This document shows positions 53,508-64,000 of a stretch of DNA of 64,000 nucleotides, one piece after another (positions within the stretch are counted from its first letter, which is position 1; the number at the start of each line of letters is the position of its first letter). The stretch is from Petrosia ficiformis. Lineage: Eukaryota > Porifera > Demospongiae > Haplosclerida > Petrosiidae. The DNA lies in assembly GCA_947044365.1 (NCBI GenBank), contig OX345637.1, positions 11,055,576 to 11,119,575 on the forward strand, read 5' to 3'. The notes under the pieces were generated by a model, which was not told the origin of the DNA, searched no databases, and worked only from the letters and a program-made list of their open reading frames with translations. Made by a program: the position numbers and the translations under genes.

Positions 53508-56500
53508 GTTTGATACTCTAGTAGTATGATTGAGTGCAGTGGCGCAACTGAGCTAAGAAATTGAGCGTAGTAAAGCATGGGGTCTGGGTGGCACAGCTCC
53601 CCAGAAGCTGAGGGTTTTTCAGAGTTAAAAAGACCAAACTGAGGGGAAATTTTAGCTTGTGGTTTTTGTTTCTGTTATATTACACTGATGGAAAGAGTGC
53701 TCAATAGCTGTGTACAAACACTGATCATGAATTGAGATGACCGAATAAGTGTGTGTATTAAAACAAAATGGTTAAAATTGGTCAGTACAGTTGCAAGGAA
53801 GTTGCATATCTGTAGTTTTTTTTAAAGATAAGATTACATCTTTGTGTGTAAGAAGCCACTCCACTATTTTGACAATATAATCCTAAATGAAAACTATCCC
53901 ATGCTTTCCTTCAGATAGTGGCTTGTTGGCCCCACCATGTTTTGTAGTTTATTATTATAACTGTCTAGACAAATAGTAATCGTTGATTAATGGCATAAAA
54001 CAGTTTGGCATCCTGCAGGGCCAACTAAGTTGAACTAACTAAATTTACAATATTTCTTGCAACTGTAGTAACCAATAATTAGTTACTTTAACAACTTTGT
54101 TTTTACAGTGTAGCTATTCTTTCTCACAAACTCTGCAATCTCTCTTTTCTTTGCTCTGCAGCCTTAACAGCTTTTATCACCCTCTGTCTCTCTCAACTCT
54201 TACATCTCTTTCGTCATCTGTCTCCCTTTACTCGTGGACAATTTCTTTTTGTTCTTTCTCTCTTCTTTTCAGTTTCCATAGTCTCATCCGCAGCTACACC
54301 CACTACATGAGTAGATCTATACTACAGGATGAATGTTAGGAAGGTTTTTGAGTGAGAAAAATTTGTTCTTTAATTTACCAACTCAGAACAGAGCCTATGT
54401 TATACCAGCGAATTTACCATTGTTATTTGATACTGTACTAACCAATAATTTTAACAAATTTGTTTTTGCTGTGTACCTAAAACAACAACCACTTACCAAA
54501 ATCAATCAATCACTTAGTGTCAGTGTGTCACTAAAAATTCCTCATTACGTTTATGACAATTACTCCTAAAATAGATAAACAATATTACTCGTTCAAGGGA
54601 CAGATACAAGGGGCTTTCATTAGAATACAACAGGGACTAATTAGGCCATATTGACACAAAAGCATTTTCGTACTAGTAATCCTGAGGAAACTACTTCTTG
54701 ATCCAGAATAAACTTCACTCCCTTGTTTGTTTCTAAATCCTTTTTTAGCTAGGGAAGAACTACTATATGTTTTATATTGTGCAGTACAGTACCATCTTCA
54801 AATACTTCAGAACTGCAATTCACACATACTTATACTGTATTCTTATGTTTGGTATTATTACTGGACTTTTTAATAGCTTGCCAAACCTGCCTCTAATACA
54901 ATCATAGGTGGAATGCATGTGTATTTGTATCAGTAATTTGTGCATAAAAATCTATATTAAATTGTTGTACTAATTAGGTCACTAGTCACATATCAGATTA
55001 TTAATATAATGCTCCTGTAATAATACCACAAAACTGTTTTTCTACCCACTACTTTATTGGACTTGCTCATACATTCTTGCTCCAGAAATAATTATAATTA
55101 TATAACTATAGTATTGTCTGCAATTATTATTTTCTGTCAATAATAATTAACATGCCAATCACACTTCACAGTTGTGAAAAAAAACTCTGCTGCACGTCTG
55201 TACAGTCAGTTGTATTAACTAGTTATGCAGTCATAACAACTTTTAAACTTTGATTTGTACTATTTCATACAAACGTACAGTTCTTTTTAATGATTTTGCA
55301 GTGTACATTTTCTGAAAAATATAAGTGTAGTTTACTTTGAATGTTTATTATATCAGGAGCGTGTTAACAAAAACAAAGGGTAATGGCATGATCAATATAT
55401 TCTAAAAATAGTAACTCATACTCCAATTTCCTTTTTAATTATGTTTGTGGGAGTTGCACATTCTTAGCCTTTGTTGATCCACTCCTGATTATAATTATTC
55501 AAATGACAAATGTATGTGTCTTTTGTTTTTAATGTGCTATTGGGATTATTTCTGTGGTAATGTTTGTATCAGCATGACAAACTGTTTTGATAATAACACT
55601 TTTGGTGTATTTGGCCCTAGTCCTGTTTCAATGAATATATACAAGTCTGCTTCAAGTAGTGTTTTTTTAGTTGAATAGCTATAGCTAAAATTTTAATATG
55701 CAGGTCTATGTAATAACTATAAGCAACTAAAATGAAATTGGCCAATTTTAATCAGTTGACTGAAACTAAAAAAACTTTTAGTATTGTTTTAGTTTATAGT
55801 ACTACTAAATTGTAATCATACAATAGCTAAAAGTGGTCATTGTCATACTATAGCTAAAACAACACTACTTCAATGCATGTGGCCCTACTTCCCTATCAAT
55901 TTTTATAATGATGCTTTATTGTCTTCATGTAAGTCTGCATATTGCCCTGCATTTATGTAAGTCTGCTTCAATGCATATGGCCCTACTTCCCTATGGTGTT
56001 TTTATAATAACAGTTAATTGTAAGTTTTCCTCAATGCATATAGCCCTACATCTGGCCTATGATGTTTTTATATTAAAACTTTATTGTAAATCTTCTTCAA
56101 AATACATGTGGTCATTAAAGGGTGTGTCAGTTTATAGTACACAATAACATGGCCACGATCTGCTACTGGGTTGGAACAAGATCAGAATACCCAAGGTGAT
56201 GTACAGAACAGAGACCGTTGGATCGAAAATAGCAATATTGATTGTACTAGCAAAATGAAATGGAAAGATTACAGATAGTGTCATGGTAGCCTCAGAAATC
56301 TGGGAAATTAAAAATTTAATTAGTACATGCACAAACATTTGAATCCAGGCTCTTCTTCTCTGCCAATTTTAGAGCCTGAATATGAGGCTATTTTGACACC
56401 ATGACATAATACATTGAACAGGGCAATGGAATAGTCATGCAGTTTGGAAACCTGGAATAATGCAAAGTCAGGTGTATGATAAATTGATAAGGCTGTGCAA

Positions 56501-56580
56501 ATGTTAGTTTTCATAATAAATTGATAGGGCAGTGCAAACAAAGACACATATTCATGACAAACCACGACCTCAGTTTCCTG
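53508..56580. other. Intergenic; repeat fragments and weak exon candidates
   Basis: Includes a CAGTGGCGCAACTGAG hAT-like end (about 53,537), a TTTTTACAGTG element end (about 54,098), a dispersed MITE copy (55,690-55,870) and TTCAATGCAT/GGCCCTACTTC repeats (55,865-56,060). On the minus strand, 56,132-56,310 (after a TTCCCAG acceptor) and 56,335-56,450 (after TTCCAG) could be exons; the first would encode a hydrophobic stretch. I do not recognise them. Confidence 0.35.
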
Positions 56581-56667
56581 TTTTCAGAAGATATATAAAC
56601 TGCAAAATATAGTCCAGAGAACTATTAGCTAGTTTTCCAGTTGTCTGCTTTCGTTTCCTCTTGCAAC
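56581..56667 (+). promoter_or_regulatory. Core promoter and leader of peroxidase C
   Basis: GATATATAAACTGCAAAATA places a TATA box about 70 bp before the ATG, with CTCAGTTTCCTG just upstream, the same arrangement as in gene A. Confidence 0.6.
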
Positions 56668-59596
56668 ATGCAGGGTATGACAAGATTTTTGGTTCTTCTG
56701 GTAATAACTGCAACTGTTGGATGTGATTTTGCAACACCTAAAGGTATCTAAATATGTATAATTAAAGTGATTGTGTTGCATATGTCAATGTGTTGGTGCA
56801 AGCAAGTTAATGTGCATTGAATTCTATTATAAACATACATACAGTATATAGTAGATATGTTTAGCAACTTGCATTATTCTTATTTCATTGTAATTTTTAA
56901 TAACTGTCTGTTCCATTTTAAATCCATTAGAACGCAGAGATATCATTAACGATGCTATAGCTAAAGCTCAGGAAAATACTCAAGCAAAAGAAGCTATAGC
57001 AGCACAACAAATTGCAGCTAAAGCTGGAAAACTTCCTACTCCTTTTGACCTTGCAAAAAAATTTCGGCGTCCTTCACCTAGAGCTATTCTGAAAGCAAAA
57101 GCTCGTCTACAATTTGAAGACATGGTTGAAATAGCAGAGAAAAAACTACTTAACCTACAGCAGCGTAACTCACCTGATGCAGATGTGCAAGTGGATTATT
57201 TATACCGTCGTGCAGGAAATCTTCTCACCAGTGATGAACTTGAACAGTTGAATGATATGACTGGATGTCGTAATGCTACCCCAACACGTGATTGCTCCAA
57301 AGAGGTGAATCTTAACAATTATCGTACAAGTGATGGAGTCTGTAACAACTTGAAAAACCCAACATATGGGGCTACTACTACTCCTTTTCGACGCATTCTT
57401 CCTGCTGCTTATGAAGATGGAGTTAGTGTACCTCGAGGCTACTCGCAAGCTATCGTAAACTGCACATTTAGTGAAGCTAAATACTGCACAAGTAAAGATG
57501 GTTGTGATCCTACAACCTTGTTTCATAGTAATGCAGTTGCACAATCCCCAACTTGTATTAATTTTCAGCCTCCTCTTCCAAGTTCTCGATACACAAGTTG
57601 GCAAATCATACTTGACAAAGAGCCCAGCGAATATCCCTATACTCATATATTAATGCAATTTGCACAGTTTGTAGATCATGATATTAACATAGGGCCTGAC
57701 ATTAGCGAGGATGCAGCACCAGCCTGTATAGGGTGTATCTTTACTGATGTTTGTGACCCAATTCGTGTTTCTGGTAACGACACATATTTTGGATATGGTA
57801 CACTGCAAAATGCAACTTGTTTGCCATTGCGTAGAACTGCATCTGAATGTGTTTATGATCCTCCTGGCCAGATGCCACCTCGTCAGCAGCTGAATGACGT
57901 TACTTCATATCTTGATGCTTCAACTGTGTATGCCTCAACCAGGAATAATGCCAATCGTCTGCGAACATTTCAGAATGGTCTATTAAAATCCAGTCCTCCT
58001 CTTTTCCCTGGAACAAAAGAAATTCTACCTTATGATACTGATTGTGAAGGTGATTCGTGTGACTATGTCCAATGCTTGTTCAACGAAACTTGCTTCTTGT
58101 GTGGTGATGTTCGTTGCAACGATCAGACTGCAATCACTATTTTACACATAATCTGGTTGAGACAACATAATCGTATAGCACCTCTGCTTCGGAACCTGAA
58201 TCCAGATTGGGACGATGAGACCCTATATCAAGAAACTCGAAAAATTGTTGGCTCTATGATACAGAAAATTGCGTACAAAGATTACCTTCCAAAAGTCTTT
58301 AGTCAAGCTTATTTTGACAAATTGATTGGAAAGTATGAGTCTTATAACGAAAGCCTCAATGCACAGATAACTAGCAACTTCGATGCTGCAGCTTATCGAT
58401 ATGGGCATAGTCTCATTCGTCCAAACTTTACTCGCCTTGGTCCAGATTATAAGCCCGTCATGCCAACTCTGAATCTCGTTGAGATGTTTTTTAACCCTCC
58501 TCAGTTAAAAGAGAGTGGAGGTACAGATCCACTGCTAAGAGGTATGATAACAAATGACTCTCTGAAGATAGATGAGTATATTAACTATGTTATCACGACT
58601 GAGCTTTTCAAGCCTCCAACTGGTAAAACGTCTGGCATGGATTTAGCATCCCTCAATCTACAAAGAGCTCGCGAACATGGAATATTACCTTATAGTAATT
58701 GGAAAAACTATTGTAAGCAGCGTTTCCCCTTTTTGCCAGAAGCTCAATTCTCTAATCCATCAACAGTTAATAACATAATGAGAGTTTATGGAAGTGTTGA
58801 TTCTTTAGACCTGTTCATTGGTGGTCTGGCTGAGGTTCGCCTACCAGATGGTCTAATTGGTCCTACATTTGCCTGCCTATTCGCACTGACATTTAAGAAT
58901 CTTCGTGATGGTGACAGGTTCTACTACGAAAATCCAAATACCTTCACTACAGACCAAAGAAATCAGATTGAAGCAACTACACTATCCCGTGTAATTTGTG
59001 ATAATGGTGACAGTATTACTACAATACAACCCGATTCTTTCTTAAGCAACCAAACTCGTGTACATTGCTCTCAAATCCCAGCATTTGATCCGACTCCTTG
59101 GAAAGTGGAAACTTCCTACATCAAGGTGTCTGCTCCAAAAAGTATACTTAAACCTGGTAAAATGGTGAGTGTAGCTGTACGTCGTGATGGTGAATCTCCT
59201 TCAAGAGTTTATACCAATACAAGGTCTGAGAGCTGTTTACCTGTGCCTAGTGCAACTGACTCTGCACATATTGCCGCATATGTGTTCCCAAATCTAGGAG
59301 ATTTGAACTCTTGTACATTCACCTCTACCATCTCCCATGAGAAAGTTCAAGATGAATCTGCCTCATTCTTCAGTTCCAAGGTCACTAAAGATGATCTCTA
59401 TGATTCGCTGGACAAGTGTGAAGCAGCTATTACTGCAAGTATCATCTGGACCTGCTCAGAAAATGCAAAACTGAAAGACAGGGTGATAATAGAAGACAGG
59501 GGAGATGCCCAACCATCAGAAACTCTCAACAGTCCTGACTCAATGACTACAGCTCCTCCTAGTCTTCACATCAGGATGAACAAGTTTATTAATTAA
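56668..59596 (+). CDS. Secreted animal-type heme peroxidase C (913 aa)
   Basis: Two exons: 56668-56743 and 56931-59596, the same structure as A and B but on the opposite strand and more diverged. Signal peptide MQGMTRFLVLLVITATVG. Distal D274-H275 (QFVDHDIN) and proximal H518 (RYGHS) are present. The distal Arg motif is GDVRCNDQ (R420, D423), so the heme-linking Glu is Asp, as in A. The otherwise conserved REHNR reads RQHNR (Q437), and the SYIDGSPVYGS loop reads SYLDASTVYAS. It also has a short insertion near residue 220 (TTLFHSNAV). Several N-x-S/T sites suggest a secreted glycoprotein. The stop codon overlaps ATTAAA. Peroxidase activity is likely, but the changes around the heme pocket leave the substrate uncertain. 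Confidence 0.92.
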
Positions 59597-62330
59597 AACA
59601 TGATCTTTTTAGGCTTTTTTTTGTTTGGTTAGTGTACGTTAGTTTAGTTTGTAGAATTTTGCTTATTACTGTAGAAACAAAATCATTAATTGTGTGTATT
59701 TTATTTTGATTATTGGTGTTGAAAACCCGTAAAACAGGGCGAATTAAGATTCTAATAGAAGATCAAAGAACACAAAGTGCAATTAAAAATTGGGAGATCA
59801 ACTTTCTACCAAAAGAATGAAAAATGTGTTACAAAAATCAAGGTGATGTAGGAATGCCATATATCATCATCCCTGTCTTGTTTCTTTATTTTTTATACAT
59901 TTGTCATCCCTACATCATCTTGATTTTTGAAGAACGTTTTTAATATCTCAAGTTGTACGTACAAATGTAAATGCTGTAAAATAGAATGCACTTACAGTGC
60001 AGAACCCTTGTCACAAGTGTGATTGGGAAACATGAATGATTATTGACAACTTGAGAAAATAATTGCACACAATACTTGATTGTAATAATTATTATTAAAA
60101 TGGATATGTTGATCGTTTATGGTCCAAAGACCAAGTTGGTTCAGCCAACACCCGTGCCCATTGCCTTACAAGACTGACAGTGTAGAAAAGGATTTACAAA
60201 GAATAGGAGATATGTCTATCATAACGAAAGTTAATTACAGTACTAGTAGTTGGACATCTTCTGTCCTATTATGCAAGAAAAGGACATAGTCTATACCAAG
60301 TAACATGATACTCAGCCCGCACCTTTTAGTTTGAAGACCTCCATCCATTAAATACAATAATTATCCAGTTCCATCTTCCAATAATAGTTGTTAATAGATC
60401 CCCAATTTTAAACATTTGTAGCATTTTAAGTCATTCTCTTATTAACAAAGTAATTTTTATGTCAATCTATAAAATTATGTTTCTGCTGATATGATATTAT
60501 TTACGACCAGTTGATGTATAATTATTAACTCATTTGTAACATAACAAGCAATTGGCACACAAATTATACTACATTAATTAATCAATGACATCATTATAAG
60601 GTGTTAAACCACAATTATTACTAGTCCACAAATAGAAATAAAAATAAATATTATAATTATAATTAATAAAGAAAGTTACTATACTGTTAAGATGTTTAAC
60701 TCTGAAGCTTATGATGATTTTACAAAAATGTCATCGAAATCTATTCCAAAACATTCAGCATATCTTTTAATGAAGTGCTATGAAAGATTAAATAATACTT
60801 GTACTAATTATGATAGCATTAAATATATACTAATCAAAACTGTACCCACAAAAATAGATAACCAAGGTTTGTAAAACTTGTTTAGTATCATCCTGACCTG
60901 GTTGACATACTTTTATTAATCTCTACATGTCTTCATTTATCTGCATTAGTGTATCACTGATACAATATCAGATATCTGCTCAGTACTGATATTAATGTAT
61001 CTTTGTGTGGACACACAATAGTATATATTTCACTTGTGAGGCTTTATATTGTCTAAACCACTGTAATAAGATATTATTTACATTAAGATAGAAAAGTTGT
61101 CTGATTACACAGATAATGATTGATAAGTGTCTAATTAATGAATATTAGTACAATATTAATAGAGTTATGTACTAATACGAATATAAGTACATGTATGATA
61201 TATATATATATACATGTACTACCCCTATAGGTATAAGTCTAGATGAACAATTGTATTACATCATTCATATGAGAAGATATAACTCAGTACATAATGAATG
61301 TTCACTTTCATTCATTTTACACAGGAAACATACAAATTGATCATTATATAATTTCATTAAGTTTCTATATAAAATGATTGAATATATAAATATAAAAATT
61401 TATAATGTACTGAGTTATATATTATCATGTGAATGATAATATAATTATATTAATAATTATATCAACAGGAACTTATACATGATTACTAAATACAAGTAAA
61501 ATGTATTTCACACAAATTTACTCATCAATGTGCCTTCTTTTCATTATTATAAATACATACTCATATATACAATTGTATATATAGGAATACATAGTAAATG
61601 TAAAATTTATACACAAATAACAACTATATACACATGTACATGTACATGTATATTAATACATGTACATGTACTAGTATTAGTTCAATTACATGTACATGTA
61701 TTGATCTTCACACTAACTATTATAATAATTATTATTATAATACTCTACTATTTTCTTATGGGAATTCCTTATCAGTATCTTCAACCAACATTATTATCTA
61801 TTTATTATAATTATAGTAGTAATTCATGTGACGGGAATTTCACTATAAATTATTAGAATAATTATCTTTTCCATTCCTTTTTGTGTATTACAAATTAATT
61901 TGAATCAAGATCTGGAGATATCATGTCCAAATGTTGTTGTCTAGAATTTTGGTTTTTTCAGAGAGGTTACCTTTTGCTTAATGTTTGCTTTTTGTTTTTG
62001 TTTTGTTTTTTTTTTTGTTTTCCTATTGTTTTATTTATTTATTTATCTATTTATCTATTTATTTATTAATTTATTTATTTATTTATTTATTTACTTAGTA
62101 ATATTACATTTGAATCAAACATTTGCTTTTATACACTCACTATTCATATTATACAGGAATCTAACTAAAGTCTGTCCACATGATGAACAAAATTATGACT
62201 TTATATTATGACTTTATATGTATAGTTTAATGTCATAAGGATAATACATGATTATACTGTAACTCAATAATGAAGCAATGGAGTACCATAGTATCTGATT
62301 ACACGTCTCTACAACTAAGTAGTACATGTA
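59597..62330. other. 3' intergenic region, no gene supported
   Basis: 59,834-59,853 and 59,909-59,929 form a 20-bp inverted repeat (AAATCAAGGTGATGTAGG type). A short frame at 60,692-60,874, ending near a possible donor, lacks recognisable similarity. ACATGT-rich runs lie at 61,630-61,700 and a TTTA-rich tract at 62,025-62,100. Confidence 0.45.
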
Positions 62331-62690
62331 TAATTATATCATACTACTGACTGTATATACTAGTGGACATATACACTGTATACTACAGGATTATACCACT
62401 AACTAGTACATGTACATACCATACTACTGACTGTATATACTAGAGACATACTCCTAGTATACAATGTATACTACAAGATTATACCACTAACTAGCACATG
62501 TACATATCATACTACTGACTGTATATACTAGTGGACAAACTCCTAGTATATACTACAGGATTATACCACTGAGTCACTAACTAGTACATTTACATATCAT
62601 ACTACTGACTATAATTATAATTATACTGGGGACATACTCCTTGTATACACTGTATACTGTTGGATTATACCACTAACTAGTACATGTGCA
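62330..62690. repeat. ~90-bp minisatellite, four copies
   Basis: Imperfect tandem units containing CATACTACTGACTGTATATA and GGATTATACCACTAACTAG, lengths about 70-100 bp. Confidence 0.85.
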
Positions 62691-64000
62691 TAATTATCTA
62701 AAGCATAGAAATTCTTTATTGAATTGTTGTTAATAGGTATATTAATTGGATCACATATCATGATAATGCTTGTGTGATTTTATAATAGTTGCCTTTTTAA
62801 ATTACTTTGTGGTTAGCAATTTACATTTTCACTAATTAAATTTCATTTACCAAACAATGGAAATTTGTTAGTCTCATGATAGTCACATGATATTCATCTA
62901 CATGTACATTTATAAACACAAGGGACTCTAGGTATTAATTATAGTTCAGGTACCCTCTTAAGCTGGGTATATTACTGATTTTGAGTTAGTCCACTCTGGT
63001 CTCAACCCTTCAATTATTATATCTCTTCTCTTAATTATCATCAAGTTGTCTCACCAAGCATGCAAAATGCTTATTTGATTTTTTTTCAAAAAGGTTGTTC
63101 AAATGTTCCATATTCAGTTACCTTATATAAGAAAAGGAAACTTTCAATTCTTGAAGGTATAAGCTGGTACTCTACCTATACAAGATACCAGGCTTTTTTT
63201 GCAAATGAATCGAATTAATTTAAAATCAACTAACATCCCTATTTATTATTATCATTATTATTATTATTAATTGCATGTACGTACATATGCATAAATGTAT
63301 GCAATTATGTATTAAGAAATGTGTTACATTATCGTTCATTGATTAAACAGTTTGTGCCACTATTTCATCAGCTTGTCATAACTACTTTATGCCATTATTT
63401 CATCAATTTTTCACACACAATTTTCTAAAGTTTGTATATTCATAAATATATTTACACATCCTAACATGGACCCCATTCAGGAAGTGAGTCTTCATACAAT
63501 GAGATTCCATTCCTTAGTAGTCTATAGCTAAATGTTCTTTCCAATTGTATATAAACAGTATGAATAATATACCATGTTAATCTGACTTGACACCATGCAT
63601 GCATAAACTAAAACAACACTAAAAGTGTTTTGTTTAGTTTTAAATAACTCTTATAATTATATAGTACAGTACAGACCTGATAATTATTGGCTCGCCGCGC
63701 CTACGCGTGGGCGAGTCTTAGCACTCTGTCCCAACTTTTTTAATTTAAGCATCGATTTAAAGACTTGATAGAGTAGAGAAAGAAGTTTATCAAAATCGTA
63801 TTGAAAAAAGATTTGCCAGACATTGTTTTAGCAAGTTATTCATTGATTCCTTCCCAACTTTTTTTACTTTGAACAGTTATAACTTCAAACGCATACCTCC
63901 TACAGCTGCCAAACTTTCTGATCTGTTCAAAAACATGGTCTTCCATTGCTCTGTTGTTTTTATAACGAAGTAAACTGTATGAAAAGTTACTTAGAATGGA
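62691..64000. other. AT-rich end of window, no gene supported
   Basis: Contains a GC-rich palindrome at about 63,690-63,716 (GGCTCGCC ... GGGCGAGTC), similar in wording to a CCTACGCTTCGCGGCGAG motif near 40,315. The latter part looks like the start of a longer repeat that runs off the window. Confidence 0.4.

Noticed and set aside
57200..57646. 148-codon minus-strand frame
   Set aside because: Antisense of peroxidase C; equivalent shadows occur over A and B and have no splice or motif support.

Overview
This is a eukaryotic, AT-rich nuclear window with many small introns (GT-AG, one likely GC-AG), dense microsatellites and many short DNA transposons. The gene set (a WASH-complex FAM21/WASHC2 subunit, animal-type heme peroxidases, a PhyH dioxygenase, a NIT2-like nitrilase relic) is metazoan. 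The compact genes and the tandem peroxidase family suggest an early-branching animal, most likely a demosponge; that placement is inferred from general knowledge and was not searched.

Layout. 1-3,400: no gene; one 40-bp fold-back and one Mutator-like element. 3,507-7,293 (minus): a broken NIT2-type omega-amidase pseudogene with a second Mutator-like element inside it. 8,538-10,868 (minus): a small C2H2 zinc-finger gene. 10,984-15,892 (minus): a complete 11-exon phytanoyl-CoA-dioxygenase-family gene. 15,893-17,903: the divergent intergenic region, holding a hAT-type element with a perfect 8-bp target duplication close to the next start codon. 17,904-36,973 (plus): a 21-exon WASHC2 gene whose exon phases close exactly to 1,599 residues. 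Almost every intron carries a microsatellite or a mobile element.

37,000-41,990 holds a frameshifted hAT transposase tail, an 11-copy 33-bp minisatellite, a nest of CACTGTAAAAA-ended elements, and a decayed peroxidase fragment. 41,994-59,596 is a heme peroxidase cluster: two near-identical tandem minus-strand genes (A, B) and a divergently placed plus-strand paralogue (C). All three have the same two-exon structure (76-nt signal-peptide exon plus one large exon) and a shared upstream block. Two 0.6-kb TTAA-flanked elements lie in opposite orientation around gene B. 59,600-64,000 holds repeats and AT-rich sequence with no gene I can support.

The genes do not form one pathway. WASHC2 acts in endosomal actin nucleation and retromer sorting, the peroxidases are predicted secreted oxidative enzymes, and the PhyH gene encodes an intracellular Fe(II)/2-oxoglutarate oxygenase. 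The most notable observations are: mutually complementary pentanucleotide arrays in different WASHC2 introns; tandem copies of a WASHC2 5' splice site; four copies of a KLPAGAVPxFGG-type motif; an unusual poly-proline start of WASHC2; differences among the peroxidase paralogues at the heme-linking acidic residue; and several small transposon families with readable target-site duplications.
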